Assembly: GCA_938743325.2 (NCBI GenBank)
Contig: OW568890.1
Location: forward strand, 496,001 to 560,000
Origin: Pycnococcus provasolii
Taxonomy: Eukaryota; Chlorophyta; Pseudoscourfieldiophyceae; Pseudoscourfieldiales; Pycnococcaceae
Reading direction: 5' to 3'
Length of the DNA: 64,000 bases
Shown: positions 47,501 through 56,552 of the stretch, piece by piece
Position numbering within the stretch: position 1 is the first letter of the stretch
Layout: every line of letters starts with the position of its first letter
The notes under the pieces: model-generated
Told to the model about the DNA's origin: nothing
Database searches by the model: none
What the model saw: only the letters and a program-made list of their open reading frames with translations
Translations under genes and position numbers: made by a program

Positions 47501-48735
47501 AGTGGCAGCGGCAACCCACCTCGCAGTGCACCTCCCAGTGCCCCGCCCGTGAGCGAAGACAGCGCCTTGGCAAGTTGATTTGCATTGAGCCCACCACCGC
47601 CGCCACCGCCGCCACCGCCGCCACCACCACCATAACCATAACCGCCTTCATCGTCGCTGCCGTACGGTGCTGCGGGTGCACGTCGATATGTCTCATGGTG
47701 CGACGACACACGTCGCAGGCGACGAACGTTGCGACCTCCTCCACGCCGCTCGCCGGCGAACCTCGCGCGTCCTCGCTCGTCCTCGCGCGTTGGCGAGTAG
47801 TGCTGAACGTTTCCCCTCGCCGTGCGTTGTGGCAGAACGCGCCTGACGACCAACTCCTCTTCCTCCGACTCCTCCTCGCTTTCCTCCTCGTCTTCTTCCT
47901 CCTCCTCCAACTCCTCCTCATCAACGACGTTTCGCAGCGAGCGCCGTCGTGTTTGCATGCCCGCGTCTTCGCCTGGTTCAAAAAACACCGTGGGTCTTCG
48001 TTCACGTCGAGGCAGGTCGCGTGCGCCAACGTCGGAGTCCCTGCGTCTCAGCCTTTCCACCTGGTTCGCGCCCGCTGCCACGGCAGCTTCGTCGTCGTCG
48101 TCGTCGTCGTCGTCAACGACGTTTCGCCCGCGTCGTCGTGTTTGCATGCCCGCGTCTTCGCCTGGTTCAAAAAACACCGTGGGTCTTCGTTCACGTCGAG
48201 GCAGGTCGCGTGCGCCAACGTCGGAGTCCCTCCTTCTTTGCCTTTCCGCGTGCGGCACACGTTCGCTCGTCCGTCGTGTGGCCCTAACTTCTTCTGCCGC
48301 CCACTGTCCATCCGCATCCTCTTCCGCATCAGAGAGGTTTCTCTTCCTGCTCAGCCTTCTCGGTCGCGTCGTTGCATCAGCGCCATGTGCTTGTTGTTGT
48401 TGTTGCTGTTTCCTTTCGTATTCTTCCACCATTCTGACCGCCTCATCACCGGATCCACCACCGTCACCATTACCAACATCGTCCTCCTTATAACGAGTCC
48501 CCAGGGCATCAGCAGAGGCAGCCGCGAGCGAGCACGCACGCTTCGGCCTACTACCACTCTTCTGACCACCATCATGAGCTACTAAGGCATCACCTGGGCT
48601 AGGGATCCCCTGAGCGGCATTGCTAAAGTCGATACCTTCTCCGCTAAAGTCGGGCACCTTCGCGGGGAGCAGGTGCGACGCGTGAGCCGCCGAGGAGCGG
48701 GTAGGACGCATAGGCAGGTGAGGGCGAGCTTTCAC
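44542..48735 (-). CDS. ATAD2/Yta7-type AAA ATPase with degenerate bromodomain-like region
   Basis: A 1,397-residue nuclear chromatin AAA protein. The AAA1 domain is unmistakable: FDDIGGLGRHVTALKEMVFL, Walker A GPPGTGKT (about residue 511), FFMRKGADVLSKWVGEAERT, Walker B FFDEIDGLAPVRSSKQDQIH, GATNRVDAIDAALRRPGRFD. A second AAA-like domain near 880 has a damaged P-loop (GDAGQGQST). Near 1110-1210 a segment like the ATAD2 bromodomain is present (LRALATALLMNRRWKYFWQA, CDLSSLL) but diverged at the usual acetyl-lysine pocket region. Yta7/ATAD2 proteins segregate histone H3-H4 and bind acetylated chromatin. The N terminus is disordered and acidic, with a near-perfect 63-residue tandem repeat and a Gly run. 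Poly-Asn and poly-Ala tracts occur. The stop lies in TGTAA (44546-44542). Confidence 0.9.
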   Translation of the reverse strand: MKARPHLPMRPTRSSAAHASHLLPAKVPDFSGEGIDFSNAAQGIPSPGDALVAHDGGQKSGSRPKRACSLAAASADALGTRYKEDDVGNGDGGGSGDEAVRMVEEYERKQQQQQQAHGADATTRPRRLSRKRNLSDAEEDADGQWAAEEVRATRRTSERVPHAERQRRRDSDVGARDLPRRERRPTVFFEPGEDAGMQTRRRGRNVVDDDDDDDDEAAVAAGANQVERLRRRDSDVGARDLPRRERRPTVFFEPGEDAGMQTRRRSLRNVVDEEELEEEEEDEEESEEESEEEELVVRRVLPQRTARGNVQHYSPTREDERGRARFAGERRGGGRNVRRLRRVSSHHETYRRAPAAPYGSDDEGGYGYGGGGGGGGGGGGGGLNANQLAKALSSLTGGALGGALRGGLPLPLTDPFVTDAAGNGLPKPGEALAGASANAIGLPSKLGSATAGGTTEVTPMAVDTSITFDDIGGLGRHVTALKEMVFLPLVYPEVFEAFRLSPPRGVLLHGPPGTGKTLVARALAASASRAGKQVSFFMRKGADVLSKWVGEAERTLRMLFDEAKRNQPSIIFFDEIDGLAPVRSSKQDQIHNSIVATLLALMDGLDSRGSVVVIGATNRVDAIDAALRRPGRFDRELLFGLPRRSARSEILRIHTKKWKNQPNVASLTKLADRCVGYCGADLKALATEAALQALRRSYPDVYEREVRLVIDVESIRVLPGDWERAFKSLKPASQRGTSVYARPIPLHGAPLLAPALQRLSDILSASFPAFQACLVSAADDAAAVPSTHGGDENGGGDDDDDDDEDNNNNNNNNEEGDNNNLEDDKENDGNDIGAAKAKVGSEIKDQLVTSSEVVVPRVTANHQTEAGVAEPLRLPSLFKPLHRRPRLLLIGDAGQGQSTLAAALLHLAEELPCHSLALPDLLGKDGRSAEEALVSAVAEARRAAPSVLWLPHLQLWWRSAHAQLRACLLSVLRDLPIDSPVLFLATADVADIEELPEEALTPFEGTNIGGEAVIHGMHPFDTDSRRAFFHGVGVAAATPPKPNSAPSSSKSMSASALSVPLDVAGKNTPKEAGPTEEEIARRAREDETDLRVMRAELRALATALLMNRRWKYFWQAPDPTEFPLWRRAAQGKAPCDLSSLLAAVDDESIALPGAFLKGVERVAEVAAAFFALQEEQEADAAASGDRVPGYGTLEGARVVGRARELVDVVAGWLSQLDTTAVRRAEEALTRRGGKKKKDAAAAGASGSAARSRRDGTDIPPAYLAPDPEAVRRQMVAEKRRQAAEAEAEAAAAAAAAAAAAPAGAANEMEVEAAAAAPAVEVAPAKEVVPAEKVAAPAIATPDDLARGDRLEAELVAWTDGWGWDALDALMARLRGTLARTRGEEDRAKVFSLMEAAL
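47945..48231 (-). repeat. 189 bp tandem duplication inside the ATAD2-like gene
   Basis: A 98-base block at 47945-48042 is repeated exactly at 48134-48231, offset 189 bp (63 codons, in frame). Each copy encodes RRDSDVGARDLPRRERRPTV then FFEPGEDAGMQTRR, followed by an acidic stretch of differing length. Confidence 0.95.
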
Positions 48736-49066
48736 CGAACGTTTTCTTGAAATCTTTCGGCGACACCAGTTCCAACGTGAAATGGCGCCACAAATGGGGA
48801 AGGAAAAGGGGGGGAGGTTTCAGATTTTGAATTCCCTACGGCTTCGAGAGGCTAGGTTTAGGTTAGGGGTTCCGAGCCCAACCCCTAGGGGATAAACCCC
48901 GACAACAATCAGTTGATTTTACCGCGCATAATGGCGCAAATCTTTGCGACTCTGAACTCGACCCGTAGGGGTCGGCGTTGACAAGATTTTCAAAGGTGTA
49001 AAAGAAAAGAGAATGAATGAATGAATGAAAGTTACTATGCAAATGTATGAAATATTTTCAAGTCAT
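48736..49066. other. Intergenic region with degenerate telomere-type motif
   Basis: The ATAD2-like promoter side and the PLAC8 3' flank. It contains AGGTTTAGGTTAGGGGTTCC near 48854-48873 and (GAAT)4 at about 49011-49027. No gene was recognised. Confidence 0.5.
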
Positions 49067-50323
49067 TCAAGTCAAGTCGTCCTTACCGTCAGGCTCCTCG
49101 AGCATTTTTGCCATCTCCGTCGCCTCGGTCACAACTTTCTCGAGCGCCGTCGGCTCGTGCGGTGCGGAATCAGTCATAACCTCCACCACGTCCATGCCCG
49201 CATCGCGGAAGCGATGCTTCGCGAGGTTGCCACGCGTTAGCGGTGCGACAGGGGTGCCGCTGTCTGCCGGCTCGCCGTCGCCGTCGCCGTCGCCGAGCGC
49301 GTCCGCCATCGCCTCCGCCTCTTCGAGCTCGCGCGCCGCCTGCGCCTCCGCATCAGCATCAGCATCAACCTTGGACATGTCGTCCGCCGCCGCCGCCGCC
49401 TCCTCCTCCTCCTGTTGCACGGGTGCCTCCGCCTCCATCTCAGACTCCAGCTGGCGCAGCTCCTGCGGATCCGCTGCACCCGTAAATGCGATCTCGAAGG
49501 AGGAATCTAAGACGGCGCCCCCCGCGGGCGCCGTCTTAGCTTTGTGCAGACCAACGCTCTCCTCACCTGGCGTCACGGCCGCCGCCTGCTCTCGCAAGCT
49601 CACCTCTGGCGTGCGTTGTTCGAGCTCAGCTTCCATGGCGGCCAGGCGGAGGTCCGCCTCGTGCGCGCCTGGCGCAGCGTGCCCAGGCGGAGGAAGTGCT
49701 GGCGGCGCTATGTTCGCGTCCCGCCGTGCTCTCAGGTCTCGAAGGAAGACGTAGTGCTGCGTGAGCGAGCAAGGCGCCAGACAGCACCCTTCCCAGCACG
49801 CGTTGCCAACAGGTAGGTTGTACTTTGCGGCGATCTGCAAGCGCTGGTACCGCGCAAGCACGCACGCCACGGGAACGCAGCACGGGCAAGCGCAGCAGCA
49901 TACGGCTGTTCCTCGCACACCCGTCTTGCACGTGTAGGCGCACAACGCGCGCAGGCACGCGTTGTCAGCCGCGCTCTGGTACAACGGCTCCTCCTCCTGA
50001 AGCAAGCTTGCATTCGCACCGAGCACGCAGCACGGGCAAAGTAGCGCATACGGGAAGAACGTTAGGGCAGCCTGTTTGTTTGTTTGTTTGTTTGTTTGTT
50101 TGTTTTATCATTGTTGTATATAGTGTGCACGTGTTGTTGTGTCCGGTTAGACGTGCTTAAGTGGAGCAATGAAGGCGAGGTTAAGGCGAGCGCCGACGAG
50201 CCGCCGACGTACCATTTCGCCCGTGAGCGGGTTGCGGTATCCGCAGCATCCGCACAAGTCTGTTCGCCACTGGTACGACGCGGCCTCCTTGCGCAGTCCG
50301 ACGGGGTACCGCATTGTCGCCAT
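49067..50323 (-). CDS. PLAC8-family protein with one 141 bp intron and acidic tail
   Basis: Exon 1 is 50323-50213 and exon 2 is 50071-49067 (phase 0, donor GTACGT, acceptor ACAG), giving 371 residues. Exon 1 codes for MATMRYPVGLRKEAASYQWR and TDLCGCCGYRNPLTGEM, the N-terminal W...LCxC part of PLAC8. Exon 2 continues AALTFFPYALLCPCCVLGAN, a Cys-rich hydrophobic core (TAVCCCACPCCVPVACVLAR) and the PLAC8 end CWEGCCLAPCSLTQHYVFLR. PLAC8 proteins include the cell-number regulators and plant cadmium resistance (PCR) membrane proteins of land plants. The last 200 residues are Ala/Glu/Asp-rich and not part of the family core (ASDMSK... type coiled acidic tail). The unspliced frame has no ATG, so the first exon is needed. 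Confidence 0.82.
50072..50212 (-). other. Intron of the PLAC8 gene (141 bp, phase 0)
   Basis: On the minus strand the donor GTACGT begins at 50212 and the acceptor ends at 50072. A (CAAA)n run of about 28 bases, (TTTG)n on the plus strand at 50075-50104, abuts the acceptor. Confidence 0.8.
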
Positions 50324-50694
50324 CGTTACGATAAGACTTACAGTAAGCGGGAGTTAAGGCGCTGGAGTTAAGACGCTGGAGCACGCGCACGACAGAACAA
50401 AACAAGGAAGGGCACCTCGAGGGAGGGAGGCTCCGAGGACAGGACGGCAGGACAGGACAGGACAGGACAGCGGGTTTGAAATTACCTGGGAGAATGCGCC
50501 CAGCCCCTTCCTAAAAGCGGCCTTGAGTGCGCCCTTGGGGATACGCCGTTGAACTTGTACTCGTAAATAGTCGGCTCCTCTCTTCCACCTGGTCATGAAC
50601 CTGGTCACACACCTGGTTCGGCTGGTCTGGTCTTCGTCCCTCCACCCTACTGTACCAACAGAATATAATAGTACTATCATAACCAAGTTTACAA
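50324..50694. other. Spacer between PLAC8 and DnaJ genes
   Basis: Contains the perfect palindrome CTTACAGTAAG (50337-50347) 14 bases from the PLAC8 start, and a (GGACA)n-like tandem (50440-50470). Short frames here have no recognisable product. Confidence 0.45.
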
Positions 50695-51978
50695 TCAAAA
50701 CGGCCGTCTTGGCCCGCCGCCTCCGAGGAGACGACGGACGACTGCGGCTGCCACGGCGCGCGCAACACCAAAGACGAAGCGCACGAAAAATGGCCAGAGC
50801 ACCTGTGCAGCAGCCGCGGCAAGATGCGCCACTGGACTTCCCACCGGGTTGGACTGCGTGGACGATGACGTGCTGTGCGAAGAGGAGGACGTCGCTGTGC
50901 CGCCATCTGGACCACGTACGACTTCCTCGGTAGTCGTGGTGTTGCTATGCCCATTTGCACTGCGTGTTGTGCGCACCGTGCGCCGCACCAACGCGCCGTC
51001 TGGCCGTGTGTAGAATTCCGTGCGTGTCTCAACTTGACTGCCCATTGAACCGCCAAAGTCGAATCCTCCCATAGAACGACCACGGCCACCGCCGCCGAAG
51101 ATGTCACGCAGGTCCTCCGGACTGAGTCCAAACGGCATGCCATTCCCACCACCACCTCGTCCACGACGCTGCGCTTGTTGTCGCATCTGCCGCTCGAGGT
51201 GCTCAAAAATTATGCCAGGCGCCATACCGAACGCCTCGCGGAAGAGTCGTTCCGCCTCCTCCTGCGTGAGCGGTCGGCCGTAATATCCGCCGCCTCCTGG
51301 GAATCCGCCTCCTGGGAATCCTCCGCCGGGTGGCGGCTGATACGAGCCGCCTGGCTGCCGCCTCGACGTTCCCGCGCCACCACCAGGCGCCGCGCCGTAT
51401 CTCCTCGCGGCGTCGTACTGCGCGCGTTTCGACGGGTTGGACAGCACAGAGTACGCTTCTGATATCGCCTTGAATTGTTTTTCCGCCTCGTCTTTGTTGT
51501 TCTGGTTTCGATCTGGGTGCCACTTGAGCGCCGCTTTTCTGTACGCCTTTTTGAGTTCGTCGTCGTTCACGCTCGGCGAGACGCCAAGCAGCGCGTAGTA
51601 GTCCATTTTCCCCGTCCCTGTAGACGAAGAAGAGTCTGCCGCCGCCGCCGCCGCTGCCGCGAATCCCCTCATTTTTCTTCTCTGTTGCCCTAATAAGCTC
51701 GTTTGGTGGAGGGTGCGGTGGTTGACATGGTCGCGAGGAAGAGTCCCAAGAGAAGAAGCTGGTGAAGAGGCTGGTGAAGAAGAGGAAGGAGAACTTGAAT
51801 GAGGACTTGTAAGGATGCCTCCTTTATTAAGGAGAGGGGAGCAAGCTGCTATGAATTCATGAGAGCAAGAATACTGCACACCCCATAAGGAGCTTTGCGT
51901 GAACAAGGGGCGTAGGAGCTTCAGGTGGTGGAAGGATGCTGCCCAAGCTACCATGCCACTGCTATGAGCCATGGCCAT
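50695..51978 (-). CDS. DnaJ (Hsp40) protein with long N-terminal extension
   Basis: A 427-residue J-domain protein. The J domain is at about 122-190 ([30 protein letters not shown] with the HPD triad, [20 protein letters not shown]). A Gly/Phe/Pro-rich region follows ([20 protein letters not shown]), then a DNAJB-like middle ([20 protein letters not shown], and [16 protein letters not shown]). There is no zinc-finger region, so it is a class B/C type. The C-terminal 35 residues contain a hydrophobic stretch ([20 protein letters not shown]) that could be a tail anchor. Residues 1-100 are Ser-rich with a [20 protein letters not shown] start, compatible with a targeting sequence; Met103 ([15 protein letters not shown]) is an alternative start. 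TGTAA lies within a few bases after the stop. Confidence 0.85.
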   Translation of the reverse strand: MAMAHSSGMVAWAASFHHLKLLRPLFTQSSLWGVQYSCSHEFIAACSPLLNKGGILTSPHSSSPSSSSPASSPASSLGTLPRDHVNHRTLHQTSLLGQQRRKMRGFAAAAAAAADSSSSTGTGKMDYYALLGVSPSVNDDELKKAYRKAALKWHPDRNQNNKDEAEKQFKAISEAYSVLSNPSKRAQYDAARRYGAAPGGGAGTSRRQPGGSYQPPPGGGFPGGGFPGGGGYYGRPLTQEEAERLFREAFGMAPGIIFEHLERQMRQQAQRRGRGGGGNGMPFGLSPEDLRDIFGGGGRGRSMGGFDFGGSMGSQVETRTEFYTRPDGALVRRTVRTTRSANGHSNTTTTEEVVRGPDGGTATSSSSHSTSSSTQSNPVGSPVAHLAAAAAQVLWPFFVRFVFGVARAVAAAVVRRLLGGGGPRRPF

Positions 51979-51989
51979 GGCTCGTGAAG

Positions 51990-52391
51990 AATCCGTCGTT
52001 TAATTGGATGGGACGAGCGAGATGAGAGCATCCAGAAGGGGGTTGAGAGAGACTCTGGTTGAGAGGGGAGGAGGAGGTTAGGGTTTTGGGGGAGAGAGTT
52101 AGGGTTAGGGCTAGCTAAGTGCCCCCTTCCCTTCCCTTCGAAGCCTTTCTTTCTCCACCTCCACCTCCCCCTGGACCCGTTATTATTATTACGGTTACGC
52201 TCGGACTGAGACATCTCTCTTTTTTTGGATTTCCCTTTCTCTGCTCCGGCTCCGGAGGATGCGTGTGAGTCGATGGCCTTCTTCATGTCCTTTAAGGGTT
52301 CACTCGCACTCTCACTCTCACTCTTCTTGTAGAAGTCGTCGTCATTGTCGTCGACTCTTGGATGTCGCTTCTTCTTCCCGGTCTTCTTCAT
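51990..52391 (-). CDS. Possible Lys-rich ORF overlapping the guanine deaminase 5' end
   Basis: On the minus strand a frame starting at 52391 reads [20 protein letters not shown], then [20 protein letters not shown] and [20 protein letters not shown], before running into telomere-type repeat coding. The composition looks like that of a basic nuclear protein, not a shadow. It overlaps the first 44 codons of the guanine deaminase frame on the other strand, so at most one of the two is likely to be coding there. No family was recognised, and the 3' part is unlikely to be real. Confidence 0.2.
52077..52112 (+). repeat. TTAGGG-type interstitial repeat, interrupted
   Basis: GGTTAGGGTTTTGGGGGAGA then GAGTTAGGGTTAGGGCTAGC, about 100 bases upstream of the DnaJ start and 150 upstream of the guanine deaminase start (divergent pair). 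Confidence 0.8.
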
Positions 52392-53932
52392 TGGCTTCTG
52401 CTTGTGATGATTTCAGCAGGGATTTGGATTTACCTCTCCATCCGCCCTTTGCTATCCGTGCGTCCATCGTACACTCCACGCGTGACTCAAATGTGAGCAC
52501 TCGTGGCTCGTTCGGATGCTCTGAATTGGAAGTGCTCGACGACGCGATCGTCGTCGTTGACGCACACGGTATCATTGCCGAAGTTATCAAAGATGCTGCT
52601 TCTGGCCAGTCGTCGTCCAAACATATGCCTGAAGATATCGTAACGCATAATCTGGGACCTTCGCGTCTGCTTTTACCGGGATTCGTTGACGCGCACGCGC
52701 ACGCGCCGCAGTACGAGTTCGTCGGGAACGGGTTTGGACTCCCGCTCCTGCAGTGGCTAGACACATACACGTTCCCCACCGAAGCCTCGTACGCAATACC
52801 ACACGACGACCACGAAGGAACCGCCGCGGCGCGTGTACGCGCGAAATACGAACGCGTCGTCGCGCACTCGCTCAAGTGCGGAACGACCACGTGCAGCTAC
52901 CTCAACTGCATAGACGGACCGTCGAGCCTCATACTGGCGGACGTCGCGCACAAAGCTGGACAGCGCGCGCTCGTCGGCAAGGTTTCCATGGATGCCAACG
53001 CGCCGGACTTCTACCGCGAGACATCCGCGGATGCCGCCGCGGCTGACGCGCGGACGTTCGTCGAGGCGATGCTCGAGCGATACGGGCAGGAGAACAGCCT
53101 CGTCATGCCCGTCGTGACGCCGAGATTTGCGCCAACGTGCTCGTCGTCGCTGCTCGCGCAGCTCGGCGCTCTTGCGGACGAGTACCAGCTACGAATACAG
53201 AGCCACCTCAGCGAGAATGTGGACGAGTGCCTATGGGTGCTCTCCGAGCTCTTTCCCGGCGCAGGGAGCTACGCGGAGGTGTACGAAACACACGGCCTGC
53301 TGACGCCTCGCACATACCTCGCTCATGGCGTCTTTTCCACAAAGCATGAACGGCGCGTCATGGAGGCGGCGGGTGCGAGCGTTGTGCACTGCGCGTCGTC
53401 GAATGCCAACCTGATGTCCGGCTTCGCGGACGTACGTGCGTGGCAAGACGACGGCGTGACAGTTTCCCTCGGCACGGACGTCGCGGGTGGGTCGAGCATC
53501 AGCATGCTCACCACCGCGCGCCGAACGCTGGAGAATTCCAACTCTATTTCGATCCTGAGAAGGCAGATGGCCGCCCAGGATGTCATTTGCCGCGTGGAGG
53601 CGGAACGTGACGAAGAGAGACGGCGTAGCCTGGCTTCCGCATGGACGTCCCCCGACGCACCGCCCACGCTAAGCGTTGCTGACGTGCTGCATATGGCGAC
53701 GCGAGGAGGGGCGAAGGCGCTCAACCTCGACGATGTTGTGGGCGGATTTGATGTCGGCATGCACTTTGACGCGGTGTGCGCGACGTTCCCCGACGTGCCC
53801 GGCGGCGACGTGCTTACGCCCATCTGCCTTCGCGAGAGCGACGGCACGACTCAAATGCTCGAGAAGCTCTTGCTGTGCGGCGACGAGCGCAACATCGAGG
53901 CTGTGTACGTGAAGGGAACGAGAAGGATCTAG
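52259..53932 (+). CDS. GDA: Guanine deaminase (amidohydrolase type)
   Basis: Converts guanine to xanthine with release of ammonia (EC 3.5.4.3). Metal-binding and substrate motifs of the amidohydrolase guanine deaminases are present: LLPGFVDAHAHAPQYEFVGN (about 138-157), LQWLDTYTFPTEASY, KCGTTTCSYLN, RIQSHLSEN (about 315), YLAHGVF (about 353), HCASSNANLMSGF (in place of the common HCPTSN) and SLGTDVAGG (Asp about 405). The core length of about 490 residues fits the family. The first 65 residues ([20 protein letters not shown]...) are Ser/Arg/His-rich and not part of the enzyme; they may be a transit peptide or a mis-set start, because no internal Met precedes the core. Land plants use an unrelated deaminase fold for this step, so this is the older type. 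Confidence 0.92.
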   Translation: MRVSRWPSSCPLRVHSHSHSHSSCRSRRHCRRLLDVASSSRSSSLASACDDFSRDLDLPLHPPFAIRASIVHSTRDSNVSTRGSFGCSELEVLDDAIVVVDAHGIIAEVIKDAASGQSSSKHMPEDIVTHNLGPSRLLLPGFVDAHAHAPQYEFVGNGFGLPLLQWLDTYTFPTEASYAIPHDDHEGTAAARVRAKYERVVAHSLKCGTTTCSYLNCIDGPSSLILADVAHKAGQRALVGKVSMDANAPDFYRETSADAAAADARTFVEAMLERYGQENSLVMPVVTPRFAPTCSSSLLAQLGALADEYQLRIQSHLSENVDECLWVLSELFPGAGSYAEVYETHGLLTPRTYLAHGVFSTKHERRVMEAAGASVVHCASSNANLMSGFADVRAWQDDGVTVSLGTDVAGGSSISMLTTARRTLENSNSISILRRQMAAQDVICRVEAERDEERRRSLASAWTSPDAPPTLSVADVLHMATRGGAKALNLDDVVGGFDVGMHFDAVCATFPDVPGGDVLTPICLRESDGTTQMLEKLLLCGDERNIEAVYVKGTRRI

Positions 53933-54756
53933 CCAGTAACGTAACGTAATTTCATTATTGTTCTTCTAAGTTCTAACGTGATGTTGTGTTACGAGAAGAA
54001 GAAAAGTGAGGTCTTCAGGCGACGTCGAGAAGAGGTCGCGCGAGCTCAACATCAAGTGAACTGTAGCACAACAAGGTCTTTTATTAACTCCTTCCTTAAG
54101 ACGTTCTCAACAGTCAACAATTAGCATGTTACACGTCACTGCCGTGACGTCAGTAGGAAGGTTGTAAGGTAGTTCTCCTCACTTCACTCACTCAGTTCAC
54201 AGGTACTGAACGAGTTCAGTAACGGACCACCCACCCACCCTTGCTCCCCCAACCCCCCAAACGCGTGACCCTAGTTCTTATCGTAGCTGGACATATCAAC
54301 AAATCAACGATGATATCGCGTGAGGAGGCCTCCCAGTCCCAGCCCCCTACACGTCGCAAATCTCCGGAGGGATACCTGGTAGCGTACTACCCTAGCGTCG
54401 AGGATATTTCACAGGGCAACTTGCGCAGATACTGGACTTTGAACGCTTTCGACAGACTTCGACCAGACTTCGAAGGCGACCAGATTGACCAAGACCGACC
54501 AGGCATCGACGAGTTTCCCCCTCCTCCTCCTCGGCGCTCGGGAAATCCTCCGGCTGTCCGGCTGTCCGGGACCTCGCCGGCGCCGACGGCAACAAGGTTG
54601 GGTTCGCCTTTTCCACCCCAATATCTCCGCTCACCGTTTTCCGCCAGCCATACATACCTTTACGGTAGGTAAGTCGTGCTGTGCGCTGCGCCGTGCATAC
54701 CTGTGCAATACGTGTGCTCATAAAACAGCTGTACGATACGTAAGCGCTACTTACTT
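53933..54756. other. Intergenic region, possible upstream exon of the MscS-like gene
   Basis: Contains a frame at 54310-54672 (MISREEASQSQPPTRRKSPE and onward, 121 codons) ending at a GTAGGTAAGT splice-donor-like site. It could be a 5' exon of the MscS-like gene or a small unrelated ORF; no acceptor was fixed. Otherwise nothing was recognised. Confidence 0.3.
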
Positions 54757-56466
54757 ATGCCTTTGTCATATCGTGCTTGCGACAACCTTCCTTGCCTTGC
54801 TAGAAGGCCCTCTTGCGCGCCTTGCCTTCTTTCTGACCATGTTCGGCTCCGACGGTCACGAGTGGTGTGCACACGAGCACGAGTGGCCGCCTCGAACACG
54901 GCGATTCACCTTGCACGGGCACCCTCGCGAGACACACAGACGGAGGACACACGTGTGAGCACCCTCAAAGGGCTCGCGCGTCAGAGTCATAACCACGCGA
55001 CACTCGCAGGACAAACGCCAAGAAAGTACAAAAGAAAAGCGACGGCCGTGCACGCCCTGAGCGCAGACAGCTTCTTACACCGCATACTCGAAGCGGCGGA
55101 GCGAGAGTGGCAACCGCAGGATGCGTGGTTCCTCGTCCTCTACTGGCTCGCCGCACCTCTCTTCCTAAGAGGTCTGCACGTCATCGTGCAGGCTGTTGTA
55201 CGGCAAATTCACCTCGTTCTCGAGTTCAAGCCAGTACGAGCTCTCTTCAGGCTTCAGCAATCCTTGCGGCTGGGCAAGTGGGTAAGCGACGACGAGTGCA
55301 CCATACCGGAGTACGTGCCGCGAGACTTTAACGCCTCCGTGTTTGGCAACCTCGTAGTTCCCGTCAACGCGCTTCTCTACGTGTTCGTGTTCCTTTACAT
55401 CTGCGACGTTCTAAGTGCCTACCTCCTAGCCGTGGGATTGCCCGAGGTGCGGTCAAACCTGCACATCGACAAGCTTGACGCACCGGTGTACGCGCTCTAC
55501 GTAGGCATACTCGTGCACACAGTCTCCAGATTCGCGCTCGTGCGCGCGCGAGATCGCGCCGTAAAGGACAAGGAAAAGCATAGGCGTGAACGCACGTACG
55601 TGCCGAGCCTTCTCTGCAATCCGCGCGTGTTTGGACTCGTCAACCTGACGCTTCGCTCTCTCATCTTCGTCGTGACGCTAGGATCCGCCGCGACGCTGCT
55701 GAACATACCGCTCAGCAGCATCTGGGCGTTTGGCGGCATCAGCGGCATAGCGGTTGGCCTCGCCGCGAAAGACGTCGTGTCGAACATTTTCACAGGATGC
55801 ATGCTCATGTTCACGCAGCCGTTCAGCCCTGGTGAGAAGATCTTCATCGGCCTCGAGAAGGACTACCAGAAGTGGAGCACGGTGAGCTACACCGTGAAGT
55901 ACGTCGGCTGGTACAACACCGTGCTCGAGGGCAAGGACACGCGGCCGGCGTACATTCCCAACTCCTTCTTCGCAACCGCGCAGGTGACGAACATTAGCAG
56001 AAACTCGCGACGGTGCTTTCGGCACATCCTCTACCTCTGGTTGCCAGACATTGCTTCCGTGGCGACACTCCAGCGGAAGATTCTCGATCGACTTGACACG
56101 CATCCTAAGGTGGACAAGGGGTACAAAAAGCCGCGCGTACATCTCAGAGGGATCAACTCAAGCGGTTTGCAGTTTGTGGTTGAATTTCACTACAGCGAAC
56201 CTCGCAAATTCCAGTACTTAGCGTTGCAGCAGGAAACTCTTTGCATGATCGCGGAGTGCGTCGAATCGGTCGGCGGACGCTTCGAGCGCCAGACGCGCAC
56301 AGAGTTGGTAAACAACAGCAATGAAGGCATTTTCCCGCCCCTCCTCAATGGCGAGAGCAATGCAACGGAAGTAGGCTCTATCGCGGCTGGGCAGCGCACG
56401 TTGGATATCACATCAACCACAGCGTCTATTGGTAAGACTGCGGGTGATACGAGGCCGACTGCATAA
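54757..56466 (+). CDS. MscS-like mechanosensitive channel, probably organellar
   Basis: A 569-residue protein of the MscS/MSL family, which opens under membrane tension to release solutes. Several membrane segments (about 145-165, 205-230, 245-275, 300-330) lead into the pore helix and beta domain. The family core is at about 318-360: FGGISGIAVGLAAKDVVSNI then FTGCMLMFTQPFSPGEKI. VGWYNTVLEGKDTRPAYIPN and VTNISRNSRR follow, typical of the plant MSL1-3 organelle group and its bacterial relatives. The first 100 residues (MPLSYRACDNLPCLARRPSC...) are Arg/Ser/Ala-rich and could be a transit peptide, though the start is uncertain. The C-terminal 80 residues are variable. The DNA directly past the stop is AT-rich. 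Confidence 0.85.
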   Translation: MPLSYRACDNLPCLARRPSCAPCLLSDHVRLRRSRVVCTRARVAASNTAIHLARAPSRDTQTEDTRVSTLKGLARQSHNHATLAGQTPRKYKRKATAVHALSADSFLHRILEAAEREWQPQDAWFLVLYWLAAPLFLRGLHVIVQAVVRQIHLVLEFKPVRALFRLQQSLRLGKWVSDDECTIPEYVPRDFNASVFGNLVVPVNALLYVFVFLYICDVLSAYLLAVGLPEVRSNLHIDKLDAPVYALYVGILVHTVSRFALVRARDRAVKDKEKHRRERTYVPSLLCNPRVFGLVNLTLRSLIFVVTLGSAATLLNIPLSSIWAFGGISGIAVGLAAKDVVSNIFTGCMLMFTQPFSPGEKIFIGLEKDYQKWSTVSYTVKYVGWYNTVLEGKDTRPAYIPNSFFATAQVTNISRNSRRCFRHILYLWLPDIASVATLQRKILDRLDTHPKVDKGYKKPRVHLRGINSSGLQFVVEFHYSEPRKFQYLALQQETLCMIAECVESVGGRFERQTRTELVNNSNEGIFPPLLNGESNATEVGSIAAGQRTLDITSTTASIGKTAGDTRPTA

Positions 56467-56552
56467 AAGTGTTCAAACAAATAATCCACATTATAACTTT
56501 ACAATACCAAAATACAGCAAATAGTAAAAATGATGTTTATGTTTTTTTTGGT

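Noticed and set aside
48736-49066. Possible second gene between the ATAD2-like and PLAC8 genes
   Set aside because: Only short frames and a simple GAAT repeat are present.
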